64,000 bases of DNA from an uncultured Alphaproteobacteria bacterium (GCA_902602515.1 CACKRG010000006.1:1-64000), one strand, 5' to 3'. Shown: positions 1 to 9,293, numbered from the stretch's first letter. The notes: generated from the sequence alone by a model not told the origin. Made by a program: numbers and translations.

Positions 1-1960
1 TTTTTTCAATATTCCTTACTTTTGTATGAAGTGGCTTATAGTTAATAGAGTAATCGCTAAAATTTTTACGTGATAATTTTACTTCTTCAATTAAATTCTT
101 TGAATCATTGATGTTATTTATCATACTAGTAAAACTTTTATTTTGTTTCTCTGGTAAAAAATTAATATTGGTAGACATTAGGTCATTTGTAATTAACATT
201 GACTCAGAAAAATTTTCTTCATATTTATTATAAGAATAATCTATTAAACATTCTTGAAGTTTTGGATTAATTGGAGGAGGAGAAACTTCTGATGAATAAT
301 AAGACCTAAGAGGTAAATAATTTACTAATTGTGGAAAATATCCAACTACACCTAAACCAACTAGTTGAAGTACAATAAACACGCTTGCACCTTTCCAAAT
401 TTCAGTCGTTTTTATTGATTTTGGCGCTACACCTCTTAGATAAAATAGTGAAAATCCAAATGGTGGAGTTAAAAATGAAGTTTGCATATTTACACCAATC
501 ATTACACCTAGCCAAACCGCGGTAACATTAGCTGATGTTTCAGCTAATAGTATCGGCGCAACTATTGGAACAACAACAATAGCAATTTCTATGAAATCTA
601 AAAAAAAACCTAGTACAAATATAACTGCCATTACAACTATAAATTGTGTCCAAAAACCTCCAGGAAGACTAGTAAGAAAATCCTTAACTATTTCTTCACC
701 TCCAAAACCTCTAAACGCTGCTGTTAACATTGCAGCCCCAATCAGAATTATAAAAACCATTGATGTAGTTAAACTTGTTTCAATCATTACATTTTTTAAA
801 ACATTATTTATTTTAAATGTTCTCCAAAAACTCCAAACAACACCAACAAGTAAAAATATAACTGCAAATATTGCAATAACTAAAGCTACCACTTCTGATA
901 TTGATGAAATATTTTTAACATTAAGTTGAAAATTTATTACAATAAAGGTTATTATAATTAATGAAATTATAGTTATCAAAGCTGGCGTATATTTGTTTTT
1001 TTTATCATACAACCTATATCCACCCATCACACCTGCGCCCACTGCACCTATAGCACCTGCTTGATTTACTGTTGCTATACCAAGTAATATTGAACCTAAC
1101 ACTACAAAAATTAATGCTAATGGTGGGACAAGTGATAGAAAAACTCTTCTAAAGAAATCTCTGTCATAATTTCCTTCATATTCTACTGGGGGTACCGCTT
1201 CTTTTTTAAATATTCCAATAAGTAAAACATATAACATGTAAAGACCAACAAGAACCAATCCTGGTAAGAAAGCTCCTAAAAACATATTTCCGGCACTTAC
1301 TGAATCTACACTAAATTGACTTGGTATATTCGTAGAACCAGTTACGTTTTTATAATTTTCTATTCTCATATTATCTGCTGCATCTGAAGCAGATGCTAAT
1401 TGATCAGATAAAATAATAAGAACAATTGAAGGTGGAATTATTTGACCAAGGGTTCCAGAAGAACAAACAATTCCAGAAGCAAGTGATTTATTGTAATTAT
1501 TTTTCATCATAGCTGGTAAAGAAATTAAACCCATTGCAACTACTGTAGCACCTACAATACCTGTAGTAGCGGCTAATAATGCACCAACAAATATTACTGA
1601 AATTCCTAATCCACCTGGAATAGGACCAAATAATTGTCCCATACTAATTAATAGGTCTTCAGCAATTTTTGATTTTTCAAGCATTATTCCCATAAAAATA
1701 AAAAGAGGTATTGCAATCAATGTATCCCTTTCTACCTCCCAATATACTCCTCGGAAATTTGTTATACCTGCATTTAGCCATTGAAAAGGTCCATCAGATA
1801 TAAAATATTCGTTTGGGTTACCTTCAATTATATATCCTGCTAAACCAGCTAAAAATATTGATATAATGGCTGAGCCAGGAAGAGCAAAAGCTAATGGATA
1901 TCCAGATGCAAGTGCAAATGCCATTAAAAATATTAATAAAAAAAGAAAAAACAATTCCAT
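1..1960 (-). CDS. dctM: TRAP transporter large permease DctM (partial, C-terminus off the left edge)
   Basis: I translated the minus frame from the ATG at 1958-1960 and found it open, with no stop, to the window edge: 653 residues so far. It starts with a hydrophobic helix followed by SGYPLAFALPG, the usual opening of the DctM 12-helix permease that drives Na+-coupled uptake of carboxylates with DctP and DctQ. Many Gly/Pro-rich membrane helices follow. A less hydrophobic tail (about residues 540-653) contains the SYYSSEVSPPPINPKLQEC segment seen in the extended DctM type, so the protein is much longer than the usual 430 residues. It begins 2 bases after the dctQ stop, so the two are surely co-translated. 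Substrate is not readable from this subunit. Confidence 0.93.
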   Translation of the reverse strand, partial: MELFFLFLLIFLMAFALASGYPLAFALPGSAIISIFLAGLAGYIIEGNPNEYFISDGPFQWLNAGITNFRGVYWEVERDTLIAIPLFIFMGIMLEKSKIAEDLLISMGQLFGPIPGGLGISVIFVGALLAATTGIVGATVVAMGLISLPAMMKNNYNKSLASGIVCSSGTLGQIIPPSIVLIILSDQLASASDAADNMRIENYKNVTGSTNIPSQFSVDSVSAGNMFLGAFLPGLVLVGLYMLYVLLIGIFKKEAVPPVEYEGNYDRDFFRRVFLSLVPPLALIFVVLGSILLGIATVNQAGAIGAVGAGVMGGYRLYDKKNKYTPALITIISLIIITFIVINFQLNVKNISSISEVVALVIAIFAVIFLLVGVVWSFWRTFKINNVLKNVMIETSLTTSMVFIILIGAAMLTAAFRGFGGEEIVKDFLTSLPGGFWTQFIVVMAVIFVLGFFLDFIEIAIVVVPIVAPILLAETSANVTAVWLGVMIGVNMQTSFLTPPFGFSLFYLRGVAPKSIKTTEIWKGASVFIVLQLVGLGVVGYFPQLVNYLPLRSYYSSEVSPPPINPKLQECLIDYSYNKYEENFSESMLITNDLMSTNINFLPEKQNKSFTSMINNINDSKNLIEEVKLSRKNFSDYSINYKPLHTKVRNIEK

Positions 1961-1962
1961 TA

Positions 1963-2883
1963 TTAATTCTTTCTTATTACTTCTAAACTTCTTAATGAAT
2001 AAATTATAAACTGTATTAGCATTGTAAGAGCAAAAATTATTAGAAAGCCTGCCATTAAATATTTGATATTCATTCCTTGAGTACTTTGAGACGTTTCAAA
2101 ATTCATTATTGGTTGGTTTAAAACACATTGTTTACAGTACATCCCAAGAAAGAATACTGTTAAGCAAAGTGGAATACCCAGTAATAAACTTCCAAAAAGA
2201 TTTACTCTCGCTTTATTTTTTTCACTAAAATTAGTATACAAAACATCAACTCTAACATGTCCATCTTTAATTAAAGTATAATAACTTCCAAATAAAAATA
2301 AGCTTCCATACCAAAATCTTACAAGATCACTCATTAAAGTTTGTTCATAGGAAAAGACAAATCTTAAAATGACAATTTGAAATTCTGCTATTACAACAAG
2401 AAATGCTAACCAATAGAAATTGAGAGCTCTGAAGTAATATGCAAATATTAATGATATAAATAAAAGAGGAAAATGAATATATGGAGCTCTAAAAGAATTG
2501 TTTGAAAATTTTATGTTCCAACTTTTTCCAATCATTTGCTCAAGGAGACCTTCAATTATAAGAAAAGAAATTATAGCATCAATTATTCCAATTATTAATA
2601 CTGACCAAAAACCAAATCTAATTATATAATCATTGACTCTTTCAAGGTTATTAGCAAGAGTGAGATTATCCAATTTTTTGTTATAATTTATAAAAATTAA
2701 TGGAATAATAATTGCTAATACGTAAAGAAAAAATTGAATTGATGAATATACATTTGCTGAATTATATATTGTAAATGCTCCAGGCCAATCGCCTGCAAAA
2801 GTTAAATAGTTATTAATTAAAAATGCAAATACTATTAAAATCAAACAAATAGAAAAAAATTTTGAAATATTTGAAATATTCAT
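1963..2883 (-). CDS. dctQ: TRAP transporter small permease DctQ (large form)
   Basis: This is a membrane protein of 306 residues with about seven predicted hydrophobic helices, sitting between dctP and dctM. The second half carries the DctQ-type stretch with DGHVRVD and a following pair of helices; the N-terminal half is an extra membrane region, so this is the enlarged DctQ form that pairs with extended DctM proteins. The frame is open from a GTG at 2913, but that codon lies in the stem of a perfect hairpin. I therefore chose the ATG at 2881-2883 (MNISNISKFF), just after the stem. DctQ is the membrane scaffold of the Na+-dependent secondary transporter; the family does not fix the substrate. 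Confidence 0.88.
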   Translation of the reverse strand: MNISNISKFFSICLILIVFAFLINNYLTFAGDWPGAFTIYNSANVYSSIQFFLYVLAIIIPLIFINYNKKLDNLTLANNLERVNDYIIRFGFWSVLIIGIIDAIISFLIIEGLLEQMIGKSWNIKFSNNSFRAPYIHFPLLFISLIFAYYFRALNFYWLAFLVVIAEFQIVILRFVFSYEQTLMSDLVRFWYGSLFLFGSYYTLIKDGHVRVDVLYTNFSEKNKARVNLFGSLLLGIPLCLTVFFLGMYCKQCVLNQPIMNFETSQSTQGMNIKYLMAGFLIIFALTMLIQFIIYSLRSLEVIRKN

Positions 2884-2891
2884 AATAATAA

Positions 2892-2913
2892 GTGGGGAGT
2901 AAAATCTCCCCAC
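2892..2913 (-). terminator. Stem-loop between dctP and dctQ, likely attenuator or 3'-end stabiliser
   Basis: A perfect 8-bp inverted repeat, GTGGGGAG at 2892-2899 and CTCCCCAC at 2906-2913, has a 6-nt loop. It lies 14 bases past the dctP stop and, read on the minus strand, is followed by TTATTATT rather than a clean T-run. Such hairpins after binding-protein genes commonly cut read-through or protect the 3' end, raising DctP over DctQM. It also holds the false GTG start of dctQ. Confidence 0.75.
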
Positions 2914-2927
2914 ATTAATTAAAAGTC

Positions 2928-4034
2928 TTAACCTTCTAGTACTCTATTTCTTTGAGTAAAGAATGCTGAGTCAGCTTTTTCTAACCAACCACTTATTTCA
3001 CTTCTAGATTTTTTAAAGCTTGCTAGAATTCTTCCAGTTAACTCGTTACCTTCAGCAAGTTCTTCATACAGTTGTTCTGCAGCTTCACCCATTGCATCGA
3101 TAACATCCTCGTTAAATTCTCTAAGCTCTACACCATGATCATTTACAAGTCTTTGTAGTGCAGCTCCATTATTGGCATTGTATTCAGTCAACATTCTCTC
3201 ATTTTGAACTGTTGAGGCATGCTCAATAATCATTTGATCTGTTTTACTTAAACTTGTTAACCAAGATTTATTACAACCAAGTGTAATTAAGGTTCCAGGC
3301 TCATGACATCCAGGCCAATAATAATACTTAGCAGCCTCATAAAATCTTGATCTTTCATCATTCCATGGACCTACCCATTCCGTAGCATCAATAGTTCCAT
3401 TGATTAAGTTTTCATAGATTTGTCCACCTGGCACACCTACAACAGATAGACCAAGTTTTGACATCATCATTCCACCTAATCCTGGAATTCTCATTTTAAG
3501 ACCTTTGAAGTCATCTGGAGAATTTATCTCTTTATTAAACCATCCACCCATTTGCACTCCTGAGTTTCCAGCCATAAAGTTTTTCAAGCCAAATTCATCA
3601 CCAAGCTCATCCCAGAGTTCTTGACCACCACCATGTCTTATCCATCCGTTGATTTCTGTAGCAATCATTCCAAAAGGAACTGCTGCAAAGAACCCCCAAC
3701 CTGGATGTTGTCCAACCCAATAGTAGTCAGCACTATTATACATTTGCGCATTACCAGATGTAACTTCTGTAAATACATCAAGTGGTCCAACTCTTTCTCC
3801 ACCAGCAAAGTGATTTACTACAATACGTCCATCACTTAAGTCTGATATTCTTTGAGAAACAGCTTCTGCACCAGTACCTAGACCTGGATAACCTCTTCCC
3901 CATGTAGCAACACAGTTGACTTCAATTCTATCAGCTGCAATAGCTGGAGCTGGAAAAGTTGATACTGCAGCTGCAGCTGCTCCACCAATCCCTGCTTTTT
4001 TTAGGAAGTCACGTCTTTTAAAGTTTTTCTTCAT
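2928..4034 (-). CDS. dctP: TRAP transporter solute-binding protein DctP, Tat-exported
   Basis: The protein has 368 residues. It opens with a twin-arginine signal (KRRDFLKKAG) and an Ala-rich hydrophobic stretch ending at APAIAA, so it should be exported folded by Tat. The mature part is a DctP-family periplasmic binding protein. The ATEWVGPWND motif near residue 215 and YYYWPGCHEPG resemble the TakP/LctP branch, whose studied members bind 2-oxo acids or lactate, often with Ca2+; that substrate is inference. A strong Shine-Dalgarno (GGGAGG, minus strand, 4039-4044) precedes the ATG. It is the first gene of the dctPQM operon, with an inverted repeat upstream at 4073-4109. Confidence 0.93.
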   Translation of the reverse strand: MKKNFKRRDFLKKAGIGGAAAAAVSTFPAPAIAADRIEVNCVATWGRGYPGLGTGAEAVSQRISDLSDGRIVVNHFAGGERVGPLDVFTEVTSGNAQMYNSADYYWVGQHPGWGFFAAVPFGMIATEINGWIRHGGGQELWDELGDEFGLKNFMAGNSGVQMGGWFNKEINSPDDFKGLKMRIPGLGGMMMSKLGLSVVGVPGGQIYENLINGTIDATEWVGPWNDERSRFYEAAKYYYWPGCHEPGTLITLGCNKSWLTSLSKTDQMIIEHASTVQNERMLTEYNANNGAALQRLVNDHGVELREFNEDVIDAMGEAAEQLYEELAEGNELTGRILASFKKSRSEISGWLEKADSAFFTQRNRVLEG

Positions 4035-4072
4035 ATGTCCTCCCGAGATTATATGAATTAATTAATTAATTT

Positions 4073-4109
4073 ATTGATAGAATTACACAAAAATGGAATA
4101 TCTATCAAT
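4073..4109. promoter_or_regulatory. Inverted repeat upstream of dctP, candidate operator
   Basis: ATTGATAGA at 4073-4081 is the exact reverse complement of TCTATCAAT at 4101-4109, with 19 bases between. It lies about 40-75 bases before the dctP start, in the gap between dctP and gcdH. It could be a regulator site with two half-sites two helical turns apart, or a leader hairpin. The region also holds a short AATT tandem run (4057-4070). Confidence 0.45.
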
Positions 4110-4139
4110 TTCTATTACTTATAAATAAGAAGAAAATTA

Positions 4140-5315
4140 TTAAAAACTAGAAATACCTGTCTGATTTTTGCCCAATATGAGCGAATGAATATCTTCAGCT
4201 CCTTCATAAGTTTTCACAGTTTCTAAATTAACCAAATGTCTCATCACATGATATTCATCGAGCAAACCGTTAGCTCCCATCATATCACGCGCATCTCTAA
4301 TTATATCAAGAGATTTTTGACAATTATTTTTTTTCAAAATACTTATGGCGTTAATAATATTTTTACCATTATCTAAAGCTTTTGCACTGAGTATACTAGA
4401 TGCTAGACCAAGATTAATCTCTATTTGCATCTCTGATAATTTTTTTTGAATTAACTGATTAGATGCTAGTGATTTTTTAAACATAATTCTATTTTCTACA
4501 TAATCTTTTGCAATCATCCAACATTCTGTCGCTGCACCTAAAACACCAAAACTAATTCCAAATCTTGCTTTATTGAGACAGCTGAATACAGATTTCCAAC
4601 CTTCTGTATTTTCTAAACGTGACTTTTTTGGTACTACAACATTATTTAGAATTATTTGACCAGTTGGACTAATTTTTAAGCTTGTTTTATTTTTTATTGT
4701 AGATGTTTTTAAACCATTAAGATTTTTTTCTAATATAAAACCTTGAATACTTTTATGATCTTTAGATTCCTCTAAAGCCCAAATAATAAATATATCTGCT
4801 ATTGGAGCATTTGTAATCCAATTTTTTGAACCATTTAAAATATAACCATCTTTAGTTTTTTTAAATGTAGTTTTCATTGATGAAGGGTCAGATCCAGCTT
4901 CACTTTCAGTTAAACCAAAACAACCAATTTTTTTTCCATTTATTAATTCAGGTAAATATTTATCTTTTTGATCCTTAGATCCAAATTCGCTTATAGGATG
5001 AATTACTAATGATGATTGAACAGAAATTGATGATCTATAGCTACTATCAATTTTTTCCAATTCATAAGCGACAAGCCCATAAGCAAGGTTTGATGTCCCG
5101 GAACCTCCATGTGATCTTACTGTTTGACCTAAAACACCAAGGGATCCAAACATTTCATATAGACTAGTATTGAATTGATTTTTTCTATTCATTTCAACAA
5201 CACAAGGTTTTAGTTCTTTTTCACAGAAGTTTCTTACATTTTTTTGTATTCTTAATTCCTCCTCTGATAAATGAGACTGAATATAAAAAGGGTCAAACCA
5301 ATTATTTTGTTTCAT
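4140..5315 (-). CDS. gcdH: Glutaryl-CoA dehydrogenase
   Basis: This FAD-dependent acyl-CoA dehydrogenase of 391 residues matches the glutaryl-CoA branch closely: YGLVAYELEKIDSSYRS (79-94), SVQSSLVIHPI (98-108), the FAD/substrate signature CFGLTESEAGSDPSSM (132-147), and the C-terminal TYEGAEDIHSLILG, in which Glu371 is the expected catalytic base. The enzyme oxidises and decarboxylates glutaryl-CoA to crotonyl-CoA in lysine and aromatic breakdown, passing electrons to ETF. It is transcribed in the same direction as the TRAP operon and lies upstream of dctP with a 105-bp gap, so it probably has a separate transcript or an internal promoter follows it. It is divergent from rpiB, with 50 bp between the starts. 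Confidence 0.93.
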   Translation of the reverse strand: MKQNNWFDPFYIQSHLSEEELRIQKNVRNFCEKELKPCVVEMNRKNQFNTSLYEMFGSLGVLGQTVRSHGGSGTSNLAYGLVAYELEKIDSSYRSSISVQSSLVIHPISEFGSKDQKDKYLPELINGKKIGCFGLTESEAGSDPSSMKTTFKKTKDGYILNGSKNWITNAPIADIFIIWALEESKDHKSIQGFILEKNLNGLKTSTIKNKTSLKISPTGQIILNNVVVPKKSRLENTEGWKSVFSCLNKARFGISFGVLGAATECWMIAKDYVENRIMFKKSLASNQLIQKKLSEMQIEINLGLASSILSAKALDNGKNIINAISILKKNNCQKSLDIIRDARDMMGANGLLDEYHVMRHLVNLETVKTYEGAEDIHSLILGKNQTGISSF

Positions 5316-5365
5316 ACAATATTAGGCAATATCATTTTTTTAATGTAAATAATCTAAAATTAATA

Positions 5366-5785
5366 ATGAAAAATAAAACAGTATATATTGCCTCAGACCA
5401 TGCTGGATATAAGCTTAAAACGAAGCTTATTAAAATATTTCCTGAGATAACTGATCTAGGCACAAATTCTGATGAAAGTGTTGACTATCCTGATTTTGCA
5501 CACAAATTAACTAGAGAAGTTCTTAAAAATAATGGAAATGTTGGTATTTTAATCTGTGGAACTGGAGTGGGAATGAGTATTGCAGCAAATAGAAAAAAAG
5601 GAATTAGGGCTGGTCTTGTAAATAATGCTAAAATAGCAAGATTGATAAGGAAGCACAATGATGCTAATGTACTTGTTTTACCTGGTAGATTTATAAATAT
5701 TAATGAGGCAAAAAATAGTGTTCAGGCTTTTCTTTCTTCAAAGTTTGAGTCAGGACGACATAAGAAAAGGATTAATAAGATATGA
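5366..5785 (+). CDS. rpiB: Ribose-5-phosphate isomerase B
   Basis: The 139 residues contain the RpiB/LacA-LacB fold signatures: ASDHAGY (9-15) and ICGTGVGMSIAANR with the catalytic Cys64, followed by NDANVLVLPGR. The tail ESGRHKKRINKI matches the family ending. It interconverts ribose 5-phosphate and ribulose 5-phosphate in the non-oxidative pentose phosphate pathway. Its stop overlaps the glyA start (ATGATG), and an rpiB-glyA-nrdR order is common in alphaproteobacteria, so it leads an operon feeding one-carbon and riboflavin synthesis. Confidence 0.96.
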   Translation: MKNKTVYIASDHAGYKLKTKLIKIFPEITDLGTNSDESVDYPDFAHKLTREVLKNNGNVGILICGTGVGMSIAANRKKGIRAGLVNNAKIARLIRKHNDANVLVLPGRFININEAKNSVQAFLSSKFESGRHKKRINKI

Positions 5786-7071
5786 TGTCAGATTTATTTA
5801 AAAAAGGAATTAAGGAAGCGGATCCTGAAGTTTATGGTACTTTAAGCCGTGAATTAGAGAGGCAACAAAATCAAATAGAGCTAATTGCATCAGAAAATAT
5901 TGCATCAAGATCAATTTTAAATGCTCAAGGTTCAGTAATGACAAACAAGTATGCTGAAGGCTATCCTGGTAAAAGGTATTATGGAGGTTGTGAATTTGTA
6001 GATCAGGCAGAGGAAATTGCTCTAGAGAGAGTAAAAAAACTATTTGATTGTCAATATGCTAATCTTCAACCACATAGTGGAGCTCAAGCAAACCAAGCTG
6101 TATTTCTTGCTCTGCTTAAGCCTCATGATACTATCTTAGGCATGTCTCTTGCTTCTGGAGGGCATTTAACCCATGGTGCGAAACCAAACCTTTCTGGTAA
6201 ATGGTTTAATGCCATTCAGTATGGTGTTAAAAAAGAAGGCAATGATAAAGATTTAATTGATTACGAAGAAGTCGAGGCTTTGGCTTTAGAGCACAAACCT
6301 AAAATGATTATCGCAGGTGCCTCAGCTTATCCAAGAGTTATAGATTGGAAAAAATTTAGAGAAATTGCTGATAAGGTTGGCGCATACTTTTTAGTAGATA
6401 TGGCTCATTATTCAGGATTAGTGGCTGGTAAGCAATATCCTAATCCAATTGAACATGCTCACATAGTAACATCAACAACACATAAGACATTAAGAGGTGC
6501 TAGAAGTGCGATGATTCTTACAAATCATGAAGATTTATATAAAAAAATTAATTCAGCTGTTTTTCCTGGATTGCAAGGAGGACCTCTAATGCACATTATA
6601 GCTGCTAGAGCTGTTTGTTTTGGTGAAGCTCTCAAACCAGAATTTGAAGAATACATTAAAAACGTAATTGCTAGTGCTAAAGTAATGTCGCAGACACTAG
6701 TAGACAGAGGTTTTAGAATTGTTACCGGTGGAACAGACTCCCACATAGTTTGGTTAGATTTAACTCCAAAAGGTTTAACTGGAGATAAGGCAGAAAAAAT
6801 TCTTGAAGAAGTTGGGCTTGCTTGTAATAAAAATGCAATTCCTTATGACCCTAATCCTCCAAAGGTAACAAGTGGGCTTAGATTTGGGACAGCAGCTGCT
6901 ACTACCAGAGGATTTAACCAAGAGGACTTTAAACAAGTAGGAAACATGATTGCTGACATATTGGATAGTTTATTACTTTCAGAAAATGAAAGACAAGAAG
7001 TATTTAATAAAACTAGAAATAAAGTAATTGAAATTTGTAGCAAATATCCAATTTATGATGAGGCTTTTTAG
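5782..7071 (+). CDS. glyA: Serine hydroxymethyltransferase
   Basis: Full-length PLP enzyme (429 residues). QIELIASENIAS lies near the N-terminus and YAEGYPGKRYYGGCEFVD follows; the PLP-binding lysine is Lys235 in TSTTHKTLRGAR. It converts serine and tetrahydrofolate to glycine and methylene-THF, the main one-carbon source. Two ATGs in a row (5782 and 5785) overlap the rpiB stop; either could be used. The stop at 7071 is immediately followed by the nrdR ATG, so translation is probably coupled. Confidence 0.97.
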   Translation: MMSDLFKKGIKEADPEVYGTLSRELERQQNQIELIASENIASRSILNAQGSVMTNKYAEGYPGKRYYGGCEFVDQAEEIALERVKKLFDCQYANLQPHSGAQANQAVFLALLKPHDTILGMSLASGGHLTHGAKPNLSGKWFNAIQYGVKKEGNDKDLIDYEEVEALALEHKPKMIIAGASAYPRVIDWKKFREIADKVGAYFLVDMAHYSGLVAGKQYPNPIEHAHIVTSTTHKTLRGARSAMILTNHEDLYKKINSAVFPGLQGGPLMHIIAARAVCFGEALKPEFEEYIKNVIASAKVMSQTLVDRGFRIVTGGTDSHIVWLDLTPKGLTGDKAEKILEEVGLACNKNAIPYDPNPPKVTSGLRFGTAAATTRGFNQEDFKQVGNMIADILDSLLLSENERQEVFNKTRNKVIEICSKYPIYDEAF

Positions 7072-7524
7072 ATGAGATGCCCCTTCTGTAGTAATGAAGA
7101 TACACAAGTTAAAGATTCAAGACCTACAGAAGACAACACTTCTATAAGAAGAAGGAGAATTTGTGACCAGTGTGGTTCAAGATTTACTACTTTTGAAAGA
7201 ATTCAATTAAGAGATTTGGTTGTTGTTAAGAGTAAGGGTCAAAAAGAAAATTTTGATAGAGATAAAATGTTCAGATCTTTATCTCTGGCACTAAGAAAAA
7301 GAAGTGTAGATAATGAAAAAATTGAAAAAATTGTTAATGCAATAGTAAGAAAGCTTGAAAACTCTGGTGAAACAGAAATAAAATCAAATTTAATTGGTCA
7401 ATACATAATGGAAGCTCTGATGCATTTGGATCAAGTTGCATACGTTAGATTTGCTTCAGTATATAAAAATTTTAGAGAAGCAAAAGACTTTGAAGATTTC
7501 TTAGATAATTTAGAAGATAAATAG
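7072..7524 (+). CDS. nrdR: Transcriptional repressor NrdR
   Basis: The 150 residues show the two NrdR parts: a zinc ribbon with Cys3, Cys6, Cys31 and Cys34 (MRCPFC and ICDQC) and an ATP-cone domain from about 49 to 139 ([17 protein letters not shown] onward). NrdR senses dATP/ATP and represses ribonucleotide reductase genes by binding NrdR boxes. No nrd gene lies in this window. The placement between glyA and ribD is the typical alphaproteobacterial one. Confidence 0.96.
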   Translation: MRCPFCSNEDTQVKDSRPTEDNTSIRRRRICDQCGSRFTTFERIQLRDLVVVKSKGQKENFDRDKMFRSLSLALRKRSVDNEKIEKIVNAIVRKLENSGETEIKSNLIGQYIMEALMHLDQVAYVRFASVYKNFREAKDFEDFLDNLEDK

Positions 7525-7530
7525 TTTTTT

Positions 7531-8613
7531 GTGTCGAAACTAAACTTAAAAATGATTAATTTGGCTCATAATATTGCAAAAAAAAAATATGGCCAAACTT
7601 TTCCTAATCCATCTGTTGGATGTGTTATATCAAAAAATTCCAAAATTATTTCGAAGGCAGTTACAAATCATTCAGGTAGACCTCATGCTGAAGAAATTGC
7701 AATAGCTAAAGCTGGATCTAAAGCTAAAGGTGCAACCATGTACGTCACTCTTGAACCTTGCTTCCATAGTTCAAAAAATGGATCTTGTGCGGATCAAATA
7801 TTAAGATCAGGAATTAAAGAAATTTTTATTTCTGCAGCAGATCCAGATAAAAGAACTAATTATAAAAGCATTAATAAACTAAGAAAAAATAATATTATTG
7901 TTAATGTTGGTTTAGAGAAAAATAAAACCTATGATTTAAATAAATTTTTTTTTAAAAGTATTTCAAAGCAACAACCATTTACAAAAGTGAAACTTGCAAT
8001 TTCAAATGATGAGAAAATTGCATGGCATAATTACAAAAGTAAATGGATTACAAATAAATATAGCAGAAATTATGGACATAAACTAAGATCTACTAGCCAA
8101 GCAATACTTACTACATCGAAAACAATTATAAAGGATAACCCAAAATTAACAGTTAGATTAAACAAAAATAATGAAAAACATATTCCAATTATAATTATTG
8201 ATAAAGATTTAAGAGTGCCAATAAATTCAAAAATTCTTAAAGATATTTCAAAAAAAAGAATTATTATATTTACTTCAAAAAAAAATAAAAAATCTGAAAG
8301 CTTAGTAAAGTTAGGATGTGAAATAATATTTCAAAATTTAAATAAATATAATAAAATAAATTTAAAAAATGTTTTTAATAAAATCTATTCATTAAATATA
8401 GCAGACATATTAGTTGAGGCAGGTGGAATTTTATTTACTGAATTAATAAAAAATAAATTAGTAGATGAGATACATTTATTCAAATCAAATATTATAATTG
8501 GAAAAAATGGAAAGCCAGCAATTTTAGGAAAAAAATTTAAAAATTTGAGATTGACTATTAATGAAAAAAAGAATTTTAAAGAAGACAAATATTATAATTA
8601 TAAGGTTGGGTAA
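7531..8613 (+). CDS. ribD: Bifunctional riboflavin deaminase/reductase RibD
   Basis: The frame starts with GTG at 7531, six bases after nrdR. The N-terminal deaminase (about 1-145) has the zinc site His52-Ala-Glu54, Cys77 and Cys86 (EPCFHSSKNGSC), slightly different from the usual PCxHxGRTPPC. The C-terminal reductase (about 150-360) has TKVKLAIS and VEAGG. Together they perform the second and third steps of riboflavin synthesis. Its last base pair overlaps ribE (TAATG), and the 360-residue length is normal. Confidence 0.93.
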   Translation: MSKLNLKMINLAHNIAKKKYGQTFPNPSVGCVISKNSKIISKAVTNHSGRPHAEEIAIAKAGSKAKGATMYVTLEPCFHSSKNGSCADQILRSGIKEIFISAADPDKRTNYKSINKLRKNNIIVNVGLEKNKTYDLNKFFFKSISKQQPFTKVKLAISNDEKIAWHNYKSKWITNKYSRNYGHKLRSTSQAILTTSKTIIKDNPKLTVRLNKNNEKHIPIIIIDKDLRVPINSKILKDISKKRIIIFTSKKNKKSESLVKLGCEIIFQNLNKYNKINLKNVFNKIYSLNIADILVEAGGILFTELIKNKLVDEIHLFKSNIIIGKNGKPAILGKKFKNLRLTINEKKNFKEDKYYNYKVG

Positions 8614-9206
8614 TGTTTACAGGAATAATCCAGGCTATTGGTTCAATAAAATTAATTAATCAAGGACTTTATGAAGTAAATACGAATCTTAATCTTAATG
8701 ATTGCAAAGAAGGTTCCTCAATATCATGTAATGGAATATGTTTAACTGCAAGAGAAATAAAAAAAAATAAGGATGAAACATTTTCATTCAAAGTAAATAT
8801 TGGTGAAGAAACATTAACAAGAACTAATCTATATAATGTTATTACTTATAACTCGAAAATTAATTTGGAGAAATCTCTCAAAATTGGAGATGAAATTAGC
8901 GGTCATTTTGTTTATGGCCATGTTGATACAATAACTGATGTTAAAGATATAAAAAAACTAGATCAAAGTTGGGAATATTATTTTGAAAAAAATTTTAATC
9001 ATAATAATAAATTTATTTTAGAAAAAGCATCTATTTCTATAAACGGAATATCTTTAACAATAGCAAATGTAGATTCTAATTATTTTAAGATTTCTGTTAT
9101 AGAACATACATATGAGAATACCAATCTTAAATATTTAAATGTAAATGATCAAGTAAATATTGAATTTGATTATTTAGCTAGATTTATTCTAAACAATGTT
9201 CAATAA
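8613..9206 (+). CDS. ribE: Riboflavin synthase alpha chain
   Basis: The N-terminus MFTGIIQAIG is the riboflavin synthase signature, and the 197 residues fold as two lumazine-binding repeats (about 1-95 and 96-190): SISCNGICLTAR in the first and SISINGISLTIA in the second. It dismutates two molecules of 6,7-dimethyl-8-ribityllumazine into riboflavin. It overlaps ribD by one base and is followed by a 178-bp gap where many relatives carry ribBA. Confidence 0.95.
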   Translation: MFTGIIQAIGSIKLINQGLYEVNTNLNLNDCKEGSSISCNGICLTAREIKKNKDETFSFKVNIGEETLTRTNLYNVITYNSKINLEKSLKIGDEISGHFVYGHVDTITDVKDIKKLDQSWEYYFEKNFNHNNKFILEKASISINGISLTIANVDSNYFKISVIEHTYENTNLKYLNVNDQVNIEFDYLARFILNNVQ

Positions 9207-9258
9207 ACATTAAAATGCTAAATAATAAATCAACATACCAGTATAAAAATATAAGAAA

Positions 9259-9293
9259 TAACAACAAACTTGAATTTCAAAAATTTGTTGTTA
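9259..9293. repeat. Inverted repeat in the ribE-ribH gap
   Basis: TAACAACAAA (9259-9268) pairs exactly with TTTGTTGTTA (9284-9293) around a 15-nt loop. It sits in the 178-bp gap 9207-9384, the largest in this operon, which otherwise holds only AT-rich sequence. There is no T-tract after the stem, so it is not a standard terminator, and I see no FMN-riboswitch core. Confidence 0.5.

Noticed and set aside
591..929. A 112-residue plus-strand frame
   Set aside because: It is antisense to the dctM frame, which I read as uninterrupted with TRAP permease motifs.
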